Below are positions 1 to 8,392 of a stretch of 44,032 bases of DNA, piece by piece (the stretch's first letter is position 1; each line of letters begins with the position of its first letter). Source of the stretch: Desulfuromonas sp. GTDB taxonomy: Bacteria > Desulfobacterota > Desulfuromonadia > Desulfuromonadales > UBA2294. The stretch is taken from NCBI GenBank assembly GCA_002868925.1, contig PKTZ01000093.1:1-44032 (forward strand), given 5' to 3'. A program made the translations under genes and the position numbers. The notes below the pieces were generated by a model. The model was not told the DNA's origin and made no database searches. It worked only from the letters and a program-made list of their open reading frames with translations.

Positions 1-1038
1 ACACTCACCGACCGCATTGCCGTAATCGTCGATCTTCTCCAGCAGGTCGCGTCCTTCGAGGTCGGCAACGACGTTGGCCCGCGCCTCGTAGCGCTCCTGT
101 CCCTTGTAGGGACCGCCGTTCTCGTTGACGACACCCGACTCGTCGAAGATATTGATAAACTCCAGGTCGTGCCGTTTGCCGATCTCGAAGTCATTGAAGT
201 CGTGTGCCGGGGTGATCTTGACCACCCCTGAACCGAATTCGCTGTCGACGTACTCATCGGCAATGATCGAAATTTCGCGATCGACCAGCGGCAGCATCAC
301 CTTGCCGCCGATCAGGTCGGCGTAACGCTCGTCCTCCGGGTTGACCGCCACCGCCGTGTCGCCGAGCATTGTCTCGGGGCGGGTCGTGGCAACGACGATA
401 TAACGATCGGAACCGATCACCGGGTAGCGCAGATGCCAGAGATGACCGCGCTTTTCGTCGTGCTCGACCTCGAGATCGGAGAGCGCCGTGTGGCAGCGCG
501 GGCACCAGTTGATCAGCCGGTTGTCGCGATAAATCAGGCCGTCCTCATAAAGCCGGACGAACACCTCGCGCACGGCCTTCGACAGGCCCTCGTCCATGGT
601 AAAGCGTTCCCGTTCCCAGTCACACGAAGCGCCGAGGCGCTTGAGCTGTTCGATGATCTTGCCGCCCGATTCCTCGCGCCATTGCCAAACCCGGTCGACG
701 AAAGCCTCACGACCGAGTTCATGCCGGTCACGGTTCTCCCCGGCCAGCTGTTTCTCGACCACGTTCTGGGTCGCGATGCCGGCATGATCGGTCCCCGGCA
801 TCCAGAGGACCTCGGCGCCGCACATCCGCTTCCAGCGGGCGAGGATATCCTGCAGGGTATTGTTCAGGGCGTGCCCCATATGCAGCACGCCGGTGACATT
901 GGGCGGGGGGATAACGATCGAGTACGCCTCCTTGCCGTTCGTCTCATCGGCGTGGAAGATGCTACCCTCTTCCCAGGCGGCGTACCATTTTTTCTCTACG
1001 TCATGCGGTTCATAGCCTTTCGGCAGGTTCTGAGCCAT
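1..1038 (-). CDS. valS: valine--tRNA ligase, N-terminal part (cut by window edge)
   Basis: Cytoplasmic class I aminoacyl-tRNA synthetase that charges tRNA-Val with valine. The first 346 codons are present; the rest lies beyond position 1. The protein begins [19 protein letters not shown], the usual ValRS opening, followed by [18 protein letters not shown], which contains the HIGH-type ATP-binding signature (HMGH). Further on it reads [10 protein letters not shown], then the connective editing domain with [17 protein letters not shown] and [13 protein letters not shown]. The KMSKS loop and anticodon-binding domain are not visible. The ORF track misses this gene because the frame is open to the edge. 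The ATG at 1038 is the first Met that keeps the conserved N-terminus; an AAGGA lies about 12 nt upstream, so ribosome binding looks weak. The terminator of the preceding operon lies just upstream, so valS probably has its own promoter. Confidence 0.97.
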   Translation of the reverse strand, partial: MAQNLPKGYEPHDVEKKWYAAWEEGSIFHADETNGKEAYSIVIPPPNVTGVLHMGHALNNTLQDILARWKRMCGAEVLWMPGTDHAGIATQNVVEKQLAGENRDRHELGREAFVDRVWQWREESGGKIIEQLKRLGASCDWERERFTMDEGLSKAVREVFVRLYEDGLIYRDNRLINWCPRCHTALSDLEVEHDEKRGHLWHLRYPVIGSDRYIVVATTRPETMLGDTAVAVNPEDERYADLIGGKVMLPLVDREISIIADEYVDSEFGSGVVKITPAHDFNDFEIGKRHDLEFINIFDESGVVNENGGPYKGQERYEARANVVADLEGRDLLEKIDDYGNAVGEC

Positions 1039-1093
1039 CGTCTTTGCAAATCCTTGAGCTTATTGAACGGCAACACCGTTCTTTTATTACCTT

Positions 1094-1130
1094 CTAAAAA
1101 GAAGGGAAATGGGGAGCATCCCCATTTCCC
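1094..1130 (-). terminator. intrinsic terminator of the cheW-cheW-receiver operon
   Basis: A perfect 12-bp stem (GGGAAATGGGGA / TCCCCATTTCCC, 3-nt loop) at 1104-1130. Read on the minus strand it is followed by TTCTTTTTA. It lies 35 nt beyond the stop of the receiver gene and upstream of valS, so it should insulate the two. Confidence 0.85.
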
Positions 1131-1164
1131 ATGAATTTTGAAACAGGAAACCGGCTCCGGCCGA

Positions 1165-2205
1165 TCAGAGGTTCTCCTTGATCTTGCGGATTTCGTCCCG
1201 GATCAGGCTCTCGGCCAGATCGGGGACGACCTCCCAGGCGATCTTTTCGAGGACGACGCCGGCGACCCGCTCAACGATCTTCTCCAGGTCGGCGTCCGAC
1301 ATACCGGCGACTTGGCTTTCGACGTCAGCAGGTGCAGCGGTCGGCTGAACCGGCGGGGTCGGTTGCGGAGCTGGCTCGGCGACAGGCTGAACCGGTTCCG
1401 GCACGACCGGTTGTACCGGCTCTGGCGTAACGGGCGGAGTTGGTGCTGCCGCTTGTGGCGGTGGCTCGGGCACTGCCGGCGGAACCGGGGCGGCCGGCTC
1501 GACAGGCGGCTCCGGAGCGCTCGGCTCAACCGCAACGATCTCCGGCTCGTCGAGCTCGATGGTCTCGGAGGTATCCCCCCAGACGGCGGCTGAGTCGGAG
1601 GCTTCGGCAGCGGAACCGTCATCGACGATAAAATCGGCTTCATCTTCGAACACCGGCGCTTCGGCAACCGGTTCGGGCTCGATCTCCGGCTCGTCGAAGG
1701 TGACATCGTCCCAGCTGTCGGGAGAAGTCGGTGCTGCCGGCTCGATGGCCGGGGCGGCCGGTTCTGGAGCTGGAGCAGCCGGCTGGACCGGAGCCGCGGG
1801 TTCGGGAGCAGGCGCGGCCGGGGCAGCACCTGCCGGGGCACCGGCGAGCAGCGATTCGACCTTTTCGATCAGCGACTGCGACTCGAACGGCTTGGCAATC
1901 CAGCCTTCGGCGCCGGAACTGATCGCCTTCTCTTCGTCGAACGGTTCGAAGGTTCCGGTCAGGAGGAGCACCGGCACATCCTGCAGGTTCGGGTCCTGCT
2001 TGATCGCCGCGCAGAGCTCGTAACCGTTCTTGCCCGGCATGAAAACATCGGCCAGGACCAGGTTCGGCTTGTCCGCCTGTGCTTTCTCGAATGCGGCATC
2101 GCCATTATCGACGATCGTCAGGTCGTAGTCCTCATTGGCGAAGGTGATCCCGATGACTTTCTGGATCGTAATACTGTCGTCTGCCAACAACAGTTTCTTG
2201 CTCAT
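1165..2205 (-). CDS. receiver-domain protein with Pro/Ala-rich linker and conserved helical tail
   Basis: A CheY-like receiver fills residues 1-120: acidic pair D9-D10, phosphoacceptor D53 in LVLADVFMPGKNG, the Thr of LLLTGTFEPF and the Lys of WIAKPFES. Residues from about 125 to 290 are low-complexity Pro/Ala/Glu sequence with repeated PAPEPAAP-like and EPVQPV-like units, expected to be disordered. The last 45 residues (SDADLEKIVERVAGVVLEKI... ending EIRKIKENL) look like amphipathic helices. No DNA-binding output domain is present. It is the last gene of a minus-strand operon with two CheW-like genes, 42 nt after the second, with a strong GGAGG site ahead of ATG. Phosphorylation by a kinase encoded elsewhere and an output through protein-protein contacts are inferences. 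Confidence 0.9.
   Translation of the reverse strand: MSKKLLLADDSITIQKVIGITFANEDYDLTIVDNGDAAFEKAQADKPNLVLADVFMPGKNGYELCAAIKQDPNLQDVPVLLLTGTFEPFDEEKAISSGAEGWIAKPFESQSLIEKVESLLAGAPAGAAPAAPAPEPAAPVQPAAPAPEPAAPAIEPAAPTSPDSWDDVTFDEPEIEPEPVAEAPVFEDEADFIVDDGSAAEASDSAAVWGDTSETIELDEPEIVAVEPSAPEPPVEPAAPVPPAVPEPPPQAAAPTPPVTPEPVQPVVPEPVQPVAEPAPQPTPPVQPTAAPADVESQVAGMSDADLEKIVERVAGVVLEKIAWEVVPDLAESLIRDEIRKIKENL
1335..1833 (-). repeat. low-complexity Pro/Ala/Glu coding repeat
   Basis: The linker of the receiver protein is built from short degenerate repeats such as PAPEPAAP, AIEPAAP and PEPVQPV. At DNA level this is a G+C-rich stretch of recurring CCGG/GGC words. It also produces long spurious ORFs in the other frames (for example 1559-2023 on the plus strand). 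Such stretches usually vary in length between strains. Confidence 0.7.
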
Positions 2206-2247
2206 TGCATGCCTCCTCGGCGCCTCGCGAAACGCCTTGTAGATTCG

Positions 2248-2667
2248 CTAGATAGAAAGCAGAGTAAGCAGCTTTTCAATATCGAGCACCGGATAATTGT
2301 GCTCCCTGTACTGAAAGAAATGGCTTACGACTGCCGATTCGTCTTCTGCGGTCGCCTCCCTGAAGCTTCCGTCCTGACTTTCAACGATCCTGACGGCCGC
2401 CTCGATCGGAAGGCCGATAGAACCATAATCGCTCTGGTACACGATGGTGTAACTGTTTTTTCCGCAGCCCCCGGTCTCCCCGTCGGCCAGGATATCGCCC
2501 GAAACCATCGGCACGATCTCACCGGAGAAGAGGAAAACGCCGGCCAACCCCTTGCACAGACCGGCCAGTGGAAACAGCTCCGGCTCCTGGAGGATATGCC
2601 TGATCCCGTCGACCGGCAACGAATAATCGCGACCGCCGAAATTGAGCAATGCCACCTTCGCCGTCAT
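2248..2667 (-). CDS. CheW-like domain protein (second of pair)
   Basis: A 139-residue single-domain protein with the CheW pattern: a starting beta strand (VALLNFGGRDYSLPVDGIRHIL), a central GLAGVFLFSGEIVPMVSGD strand-turn that matches the CheW region before the conserved Asp, and an ending PVLDIEKLL helix. CheW domains couple chemoreceptors to CheA-type kinases; this one is more diverged than housekeeping CheW. It overlaps the upstream CheW-like gene by ATGA, so translation is likely coupled. No kinase, receptor or methylation gene is adjacent, so the partner system cannot be named from this window. Confidence 0.85.
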   Translation of the reverse strand: MTAKVALLNFGGRDYSLPVDGIRHILQEPELFPLAGLCKGLAGVFLFSGEIVPMVSGDILADGETGGCGKNSYTIVYQSDYGSIGLPIEAAVRIVESQDGSFREATAEDESAVVSHFFQYREHNYPVLDIEKLLTLLSI

Positions 2668-3110
2668 CGCGCTGCTCCGACCTGTTCCAGGGCGAGCGGT
2701 TCAAAACCGACGAGCGGCTCCCGGTGCCAGACCTGGATCGTCTGGTACGGCAGTGCGGAGTGCATTCTGAGCAGCAGCGGGACTTCACAGACCCGGAACT
2801 GATCGGCCGGGAAGATCCCCTCGACCTTGTCGACCGGCAAGGCCCAGACCCCGTCCGAACCGTTGACCACGACATAAGCACTCTCGAAACTTTCAGGGGC
2901 CGGCAATCCGAGCCTTTGCCTGACGTTGATCGCGTGAATCGCCTCATCACGATAACTGATCAGGCCGAGCAGACCCATTTCGGGATCGGCCGCGGAGCGA
3001 TCTAGAACGCCGGCTCCCGCTTCCCTTATTTCAACAAGGTCGTCGAGCGACAGGGAAAAACCGACCTCGGCGATCCGAAAGACGAGTTTCTTGTCGATCA
3101 TATCCCTCAT
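2664..3110 (-). CDS. CheW-like domain protein (first of pair)
   Basis: A 148-residue CheW-fold protein: KKLVFRIAEVGFSLSLDDLVEIRE at the start, then GLLGLISYRDEAIHAINVRQRLGLP, the classic CheW core 'G(L/V)xxxRGxxIPVxDLxxxLG' in variant form, and VWALPVDKVEGIFP later. It probably serves as a scaffold or input sensor for a two-component kinase. It is the first gene of the operon with the second CheW-like gene and the receiver protein, behind a near-consensus promoter. The start could be ATG at 3110 or the ATG at 3101 (MIDKKLVF); a GAGGG sits between them, and neither has ideal spacing. Confidence 0.85.
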   Translation of the reverse strand: MRDMIDKKLVFRIAEVGFSLSLDDLVEIREAGAGVLDRSAADPEMGLLGLISYRDEAIHAINVRQRLGLPAPESFESAYVVVNGSDGVWALPVDKVEGIFPADQFRVCEVPLLLRMHSALPYQTIQVWHREPLVGFEPLALEQVGAAR

Positions 3111-3170
3111 CTGCCCATGGTCCGGTTGCCCTGAACTATCCGTTGCGGAAAAAGGGGAAACCTAAAGGTA

Positions 3171-3198
3171 ATTATCATAATTAGAGCGAAAGTGTCAA
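3171..3198 (-). promoter_or_regulatory. sigma-70-type promoter for the cheW-cheW-receiver operon
   Basis: On the minus strand TTGACA (3198-3193) is followed after 16 nt by GATAAT (3176-3171), with the shifted ATAATT at 17 nt as alternative. It lies about 60 nt upstream of the first CheW-like start and points into that gene. Confidence 0.7.
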
Positions 3199-3235
3199 GG
3201 CTCGCAGCCCAGATATCTTTTGCTATTCTGCACAT

Positions 3236-4276
3236 TTAGACTACGCTCCAGGGTTGCGGCAAATAAATTTCATTATACAGGTTCAGAGCAAAGCGATCGG
3301 TCATTCCGGCGATAAAATCGGCGACATCGACTTCGACCGGAACCGAACCCGATTCCCGGCAACCGTATCGGGCCAAGGCTCCCCGGTTATCGAGAAAGTA
3401 GCGGAACAGCTCCCGGAGCAGATGCGACGCCTTTTCGAACTCCTCATTTACGGTCTCGACCAGGTAGACATGGCTGAAAAGCCAGTCACGCAGGGTTATA
3501 ACGACCTGGTCGATATCGTCGGTAAAGCGGATAATAGCACCGTCGTTATTAAGCGAGAGTTCAATCATGTCGCCGATCATGACATCGAGCCATTCTTCAC
3601 ATCGTTCGCCGAGTACGCTCCGGATCTCTTCAGGAATCTGGTCCCGCTTGATCAAGCCGGCCCGCAAGGCATCATCGAGATCGTGATTGACATAGGCGAT
3701 GATATCGGCAAACCGAACGATCTGTCCTTCGAGAGTGGCCGGCAGACTCTCCGGTGCGGCGGCGCTCAACGTGCCCCGCCCTTTCGAATGCCTGCCGATG
3801 CCGTCGAGGACCTCGAAACTCAGATTAAGACCGGCACCACCGTTTTCGAGCCGCTCAACAACCCTTCGGCTCTGCTGAACATGATGAAAACCTCCCGGCA
3901 CCAGTTCGTTCAACACCCGTTCACCGGCATGGCCGAAGGGGGTATGCCCGAGATCGTGCCCCAGGGCGATCGCCTCGGCCAGGTCCTCGTTCAACGCCAG
4001 GGCCCGGGCGATGGTGCGGGCAATCCGCGAAACCTCGAGGGTATGGGTCAGACGGGTTCGATAATGATCCCCTTCCGGCGAAAGGAAAACCTGGGTCTTG
4101 TGTTTCAGGCGCCGGAACGCCTTGCAGTTGAGGATCCGGTCAAGGTCGACCTGGAAAGCGGTGCGCATGACACACGGTTTCTCTTCGACCGCCCGTCCCT
4201 TGCTGGCATGGCTGAACGTTGCATGACGGGAGAGGACTTTCTCTTCCTTTTTTTCGAGCAGCGTGCGGATATCCAT
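3236..4276 (-). CDS. dgt: deoxyguanosinetriphosphate triphosphohydrolase-like HD protein
   Basis: HD-superfamily phosphohydrolase of the dGTPase type, which splits dNTPs to deoxynucleoside plus triphosphate and so adjusts dNTP pools. The sequence has DLDRILNCKAFRRLKHKTQVF, then THTLEVSRIARTIARAL, and the HD dyad in ALGHDLGHTPFGHAGE, followed by HHVQQSRRVVERLE, all hallmarks of the family. The 346-residue length fits the shorter dGTPase-like group. The ORF track begins 41 codons upstream; the ATG at 4276 (MDIRTLLEKKEEKVLSRHATFS) is preferred because the family N-terminus starts there and the upstream residues look unrelated. Its ribosome-binding site (TTGGG region) is poor. It is monocistronic on the minus strand. 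Confidence 0.92.
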   Translation of the reverse strand: MDIRTLLEKKEEKVLSRHATFSHASKGRAVEEKPCVMRTAFQVDLDRILNCKAFRRLKHKTQVFLSPEGDHYRTRLTHTLEVSRIARTIARALALNEDLAEAIALGHDLGHTPFGHAGERVLNELVPGGFHHVQQSRRVVERLENGGAGLNLSFEVLDGIGRHSKGRGTLSAAAPESLPATLEGQIVRFADIIAYVNHDLDDALRAGLIKRDQIPEEIRSVLGERCEEWLDVMIGDMIELSLNNDGAIIRFTDDIDQVVITLRDWLFSHVYLVETVNEEFEKASHLLRELFRYFLDNRGALARYGCRESGSVPVEVDVADFIAGMTDRFALNLYNEIYLPQPWSVV

Positions 4277-4515
4277 CAAATGACCCAACAAACCTTTGTA
4301 AACAGTTAGCTTTTCGGCATGACTGAAGTGTAACAGACGAACAACTTTCTTGGAAAGAAAAGAGTTTGGTCCGAAATGCAAATGAACCGGAGTCCACAAA
4401 ATCGACGTTTCAAGTCAACAAGACTTCACTTGTCTTTCCCCGGCACATATCCGAATATCCCGATAAGGTATTATCGTAAAAGGGTTTTCATCCGAATATT
4501 CTTAATCGAAGATGC

Positions 4516-4545
4516 TTGACCTGCAGCGGCATAATTACATACAAT
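4516..4545 (+). promoter_or_regulatory. sigma-70-type promoter for the PilZ protein gene
   Basis: TTGACC (4516-4521), an 18-nt spacer, then TACAAT (4540-4545). The start of transcription would be near 4552. The ORF-track start at 4516 is the -35 hexamer itself, so the real start must lie downstream. Confidence 0.7.
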
Positions 4546-4575
4546 TGCAGGATGGGTAAAAAAAGGAGAATAGAA

Positions 4576-5334
4576 TTGAAAAGAATCCTGGTCGGCGACA
4601 ACCGGGAGGAACTTCTCTCCACACTTGAGGTAATTCTCAAGAACTGGGGTTACAGGGTGCTGGTCACATCCTCACCGGATGGATTCACCAGCATGCTCAA
4701 CGACCTCTCCCCCGACCTGATCATTGCCGGCCCGACCATCCTGTCGAACTCCGGGATCCAGGCTCATCTAAAGGGAGCGAAAGCCCCCCTGCTGATACTT
4801 CAGGATTCACAAATCAAACCGATCAGAAACCTCGCCGGCGAACCGATCGACTACCCGGTTGATATCTTCAAGCTCTTCGAATCGGTCCAGAAATATCTCG
4901 AAACGATTCCACGAAAAAACATCCGGATCAAGGTCCAGATGCCGAGCATGTACTACCATGGCAACATCCCCTGCATTGCCGAGGTCATCAGCCTCAGCGT
5001 CGAAGGGATGTTCATCAAGACCGGTTCGCGTATTGACGGCCTAGACCAAGTCCGCATCGTGCTGCCGCTAATCGGAATGCAAAAAGAAATCGAGTTGGAA
5101 GGCAAGGTCATCTACACGGTTGAGCCGTTGCAACGCAACAACTACCAGCAGGGAATGGGCATTCAGTTCTGCAGGATCGACTCCGAAAACGAGGCCCTAC
5201 TCCAGAAGTATGTCGAAAATCTTCTGGTGAGCGAACTGAGTGAACACAACGACTCTGAAAACGCCCTTGACTTAAGCCAGCTGCATAGCCAGCCGATTAT
5301 TCCGACCCTGAACCTGCTCCACCCCGGGACCTGA
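4576..5334 (+). CDS. degenerate receiver plus PilZ domain protein
   Basis: About 252 residues. The N-terminal 110 residues follow the receiver fold (KRILVGDNREELLSTLEVILKNWGY) but the phosphoacceptor Asp is missing: the usual LLLDxxMP reads LIIAGPTIL. The C-terminal part is a PilZ domain with an RxxxR start (RKNIR) and ISLSVEGMFIK in place of (D/N)xSxxG, then GKVIYT and QGMGIQF. PilZ domains bind cyclic di-GMP and regulate motility or surface polysaccharide; the Arg motif supports binding, while the Asp/Asn-to-Ser change leaves it open. The start is taken as TTG at 4576 because AAGGAG sits 7 nt upstream and the promoter covers the ORF-track start. The gene is monocistronic and convergent with deoB. 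Confidence 0.85.
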   Translation: MKRILVGDNREELLSTLEVILKNWGYRVLVTSSPDGFTSMLNDLSPDLIIAGPTILSNSGIQAHLKGAKAPLLILQDSQIKPIRNLAGEPIDYPVDIFKLFESVQKYLETIPRKNIRIKVQMPSMYYHGNIPCIAEVISLSVEGMFIKTGSRIDGLDQVRIVLPLIGMQKEIELEGKVIYTVEPLQRNNYQQGMGIQFCRIDSENEALLQKYVENLLVSELSEHNDSENALDLSQLHSQPIIPTLNLLHPGT

Positions 5335-5355
5335 CACTCAATGCCTCATTCCGGT

Positions 5356-6519
5356 TCATGCCAGAAGATCATTCCCGACCTGCCAATTCTGACCAAACGC
5401 TGCGGCCACCGTTGCCGCGACATCCCTGAAACTCTCACTAATCCCGAGGTCCATTCCGGCCTGCATACCTTTTGACCAGAGTAGCAGCGGGACAAATTCA
5501 CGCGTATGATCGGTGCCATCGGTTGTCGGGTCACAACCATGATCGGCGGTAATGATGAGCAGATCGTCGCTCGTCAACTCTTGCATCAAGCCCGGCAGCC
5601 ACCGGTCGAAGTCGGCCAGGGCGCCGGCAAAACCGGCCGCATCGAGACGGTGGCCGTAGAGCATGTCGAAATCGACCAGATTGGCAAAGATCAGGCCACG
5701 ATCGCTCCGGTCCAGTGCAGTCATGATCTGCCGCATGCCATCATCGTTGTCACGGCTCTTGATCGTTTCGGCTACCCCCCGACCGACAAAGATATCGGAG
5801 ATTTTACCGATGGCGACGACCGGAACCCCGGACGACTGCAAGAGATCGAGAACGGTCGGTGCCGACGGCGGCATCGAAAAATCACGCCGCCGGTGGGTCC
5901 GGGTAAAACCGGTGTCGACCGTACCGACGAAGGGCCGGGCAATAACCCGCCCGATGCGATACGGATCGAGCAGGCCTCGCATCTCGCGACAGATCTGGTA
6001 AAGCTGGTCCGGCGGGACCACCTCTTCGTGGGCCGCGATCTGGAATACCGAATCGACGCTGGTGTAAACGATCGGGGCACCGGTGCGCAGGTGTTCGGCG
6101 CCGAGGTCGCGGATAATATCGGTACCGCTGGCTGCGATATTGCCGAGCAGGTCGAGACCGGTAGCCTGGCGGAACAGCTCAACAATCTCGGGCGGGAATC
6201 CTTCGGGGTAGGAGGCAAAGGGCTCGGTCGTCTCCAGACCGGCAAGCTCCCAGTGCCCGGTTGTCGTATCCTTGCCCGGGGATTTCTCCTTCATCTTCCC
6301 CCAGGCGGCAGCCGGATGCTCGGCCGGAGGCAAACCGGGAGCCGGGCAGATATTGCCGAGCCCTAACCTTTGCAGGTATGGCAGTTCCAGAGGGCCGGCC
6401 TGTTCGGCAACGTGACGCAGGGTATTGGCGCCGGCATCGCCATAAGCGACAGCGTCCGGCAAAGCGCCGACCCCGACCCCGTCGAGAACGATCAGGATTA
6501 CCCGGTTAAAGGTCGACAT
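5356..6519 (-). CDS. deoB: phosphopentomutase
   Basis: Interconverts (deoxy)ribose 1-phosphate and 5-phosphate in the cytoplasm, feeding deoxyribose 5-phosphate to DeoC. An alkaline-phosphatase-superfamily enzyme of 387 residues. Visible metal-site motifs: ILIVLDGVGVGALPDA at the N-terminus, GKDTTTGHWE with the phospho-accepting Thr, and TADHGCDPTTDGTDHTREFVPLL at the C-terminus. The start is ATG 6519, preceded by CAGGAG five nt upstream; the ORF-track start adds eight residues with no support. It follows deoC with a 2-nt gap, so the two form one transcriptional unit for deoxynucleoside breakdown. Confidence 0.97.
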   Translation of the reverse strand: MSTFNRVILIVLDGVGVGALPDAVAYGDAGANTLRHVAEQAGPLELPYLQRLGLGNICPAPGLPPAEHPAAAWGKMKEKSPGKDTTTGHWELAGLETTEPFASYPEGFPPEIVELFRQATGLDLLGNIAASGTDIIRDLGAEHLRTGAPIVYTSVDSVFQIAAHEEVVPPDQLYQICREMRGLLDPYRIGRVIARPFVGTVDTGFTRTHRRRDFSMPPSAPTVLDLLQSSGVPVVAIGKISDIFVGRGVAETIKSRDNDDGMRQIMTALDRSDRGLIFANLVDFDMLYGHRLDAAGFAGALADFDRWLPGLMQELTSDDLLIITADHGCDPTTDGTDHTREFVPLLLWSKGMQAGMDLGISESFRDVAATVAAAFGQNWQVGNDLLA

Positions 6520-6521
6520 GC

Positions 6522-7181
6522 TTACTCCTGATCCGCTAACCACTGGCGGACGATTTCGACCCCGGCGCTGGCTCCGATCCGGGTTGCTCCGGCCGCAATC
6601 ATGCGTTGGCAGCTCTCCCAGTCGCGGATACCACCGGCCGCCTTGACACCTGCCCTGCCGTCAACAGTCGCGGTCAGAAGCTTGACATCTTCGACCGTCG
6701 CCCCGCCTTCGGCAAAACCGGTCGAGGTCTTGACAAAGGCGGCACCGGCCTGCACCGCCGTCCGGGCCAACTGTTCCTTCATCCCGGCATCGAACAGGCA
6801 GCATTCGAGAATCGTCTTGACCGGCACCGAACCACAGGCGGAAACCACGGCGGCGATATCGGAATGGACCCGTTCCAGGTCGCCGGCCTTTGCCGCACCG
6901 AGATCGATGACCATGTCAATTTCCGTCGCCCCGGCAGCGATTGCCCGTTCGGCCTGCATTTTCTTGATTTCCGAAAGCTCGTAACCGAGCGGGAACCCGA
7001 TCACGGTTGCGACTTCGACACCGGAACCGTAGAGCCGGTGGCTCGAGCGACCGACGAAAGTCGGCGGCACACAAACCGCGGCAAAACCGTACTCGACCGC
7101 CTCTTCACAGAGGAGGTCGATATCGGCACCGGTCGTTGTCGCTTTGAGCAGGGTATGGTCGATCAGGGAAGCCGGGTTCAT
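6522..7181 (-). CDS. deoC: deoxyribose-phosphate aldolase
   Basis: Cleaves 2-deoxyribose 5-phosphate to glyceraldehyde 3-phosphate and acetaldehyde. The 219-residue TIM barrel shows IDHTLLKATTT at the N-terminus, the Schiff-base lysine in AAFVKTSTGF, and the second conserved lysine in GVKAAGGIRD. Three possible starts (GTG 7187, ATG 7184, ATG 7181) are adjacent; ATG 7181 has the better spacing from AGAG and gives the usual family start. It begins right after the argJ stop and runs directly into deoB, so argJ-deoC-deoB are probably co-transcribed although the pathways are unrelated. Confidence 0.97.
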   Translation of the reverse strand: MNPASLIDHTLLKATTTGADIDLLCEEAVEYGFAAVCVPPTFVGRSSHRLYGSGVEVATVIGFPLGYELSEIKKMQAERAIAAGATEIDMVIDLGAAKAGDLERVHSDIAAVVSACGSVPVKTILECCLFDAGMKEQLARTAVQAGAAFVKTSTGFAEGGATVEDVKLLTATVDGRAGVKAAGGIRDWESCQRMIAAGATRIGASAGVEIVRQWLADQE

Positions 7182-7188
7182 CATCACT

Positions 7189-8382
7189 CTAGGTACGGTA
7201 ATCGGCGTTGATCTTGACGTAATCGTAGGTCAGATCGGAGGTATAGTAGTAGGCGCTGCCATCACCGCTTTTGAGATCAACGGTCACGGTAAACTCAGGC
7301 TGTTTCATGATGGCGGTCGCCGCCTCTTCCTGCTCGGCAGATGTCGCCAGGCCATCCTCGGCCAGTAAAATATCTCCGACCCGGATGTCGACCCGGTCCG
7401 GATCGATCTCGGCCCCGGAGTAGCCAACCGCCGCGATGATCCGCCCCCAGTTGGCATCCTCACCGAAGAGCGCGGTCTTGACCAGGCTCGACGTTGCCAC
7501 CGATTCGGCCGCCAACAGGGCGTCTCCTGCACTGGCGGCACCGATGACTTCAACTTTCACCAACTTGGTCGCTCCTTCACCGTCCCTGACGATCATCTTT
7601 GCCAGGTCGAGCAAGACCTCGGCCAGCAGTTCCGAGAAGGTTACCGCTTCGGAGGAATCGGCCTCAATTTCGGCGTCGCTTGCACCGTTGGCCAACAACA
7701 GGACCATGTCGTTGGTCGAGGTATCGCGATCCACAGTGATCCGGTTAAAGGAGGATTCGACCGCCTGCTTCAACATTGTATCGAGCAGTTCAGGCGCAAT
7801 CTTGGCATCGGTAACAACAAAGCCGAGCATGGTCGCCATATTCGGATGGATCATCCCGGCCCCCTTGGCGAGGCCGAGGATTGTATAAGGGCTCTCTTTA
7901 AACGAGCCATAAGCCGCCGACACCTTGGAAAAGGAGTCGGTCGTCATCATCGCCTCGGCGACCGCTTCAGCATTTCCGGGATCCAGCCCCGACACCAGTT
8001 GTGGCATTGCCGCTGTGATCTTGTCGACCGGTAACCGCTGCCCGATAACACCGGTCGAGGAGACCGCGACCAGGGTTTCGTCAATATCGAGAACCGCAGC
8101 CATCTCCATGCTGCAACGTCCGGCATCGAGCATCCCCTGCTTGCCGGTACAGGCGTTGGCGTTTTTACTGTTGACCAGGATCGCCTGGCAGAGTCCGCCC
8201 CGCACCCGCGGAGCGGTCAAAACAACCGGCGCCGCCACGACCTTGTTGGTCGTAAAGACCCCGGCACTATTCGCCGGCACATCGGAGAAGATCAGGCCGA
8301 GATCGAGCTTCCCCTCTTTTTTCAGCCCGGCCGAAAGCGCCGCGAAGCTAAACCCCTTGACCGTTAATTCCTGTTTATTCAT
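7189..8382 (-). CDS. argJ: bifunctional ornithine acetyltransferase / N-acetylglutamate synthase
   Basis: Arginine biosynthesis: transfers the acetyl group from N-acetylornithine to glutamate, and in bifunctional forms also uses acetyl-CoA. A 397-residue protein with the family start GFSFAALSAGLKK, the KGAGMIHPNMATMLGF segment where self-cleavage before the nucleophilic Thr yields alpha and beta chains, and NRITVDRDTSTND. The start ATG 8382 has AGGTGG six nt upstream; the ORF track's start six codons earlier has none. It sits 10 nt downstream of the hybrid kinase gene. A short ArgA-like acetyltransferase is also encoded at 20.6 kb, so whether ArgJ is mono- or bifunctional here is unresolved. 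Confidence 0.96.
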   Translation of the reverse strand: MNKQELTVKGFSFAALSAGLKKEGKLDLGLIFSDVPANSAGVFTTNKVVAAPVVLTAPRVRGGLCQAILVNSKNANACTGKQGMLDAGRCSMEMAAVLDIDETLVAVSSTGVIGQRLPVDKITAAMPQLVSGLDPGNAEAVAEAMMTTDSFSKVSAAYGSFKESPYTILGLAKGAGMIHPNMATMLGFVVTDAKIAPELLDTMLKQAVESSFNRITVDRDTSTNDMVLLLANGASDAEIEADSSEAVTFSELLAEVLLDLAKMIVRDGEGATKLVKVEVIGAASAGDALLAAESVATSSLVKTALFGEDANWGRIIAAVGYSGAEIDPDRVDIRVGDILLAEDGLATSAEQEEAATAIMKQPEFTVTVDLKSGDGSAYYYTSDLTYDYVKINADYRT

Positions 8383-8392
8383 TATTCCACCT

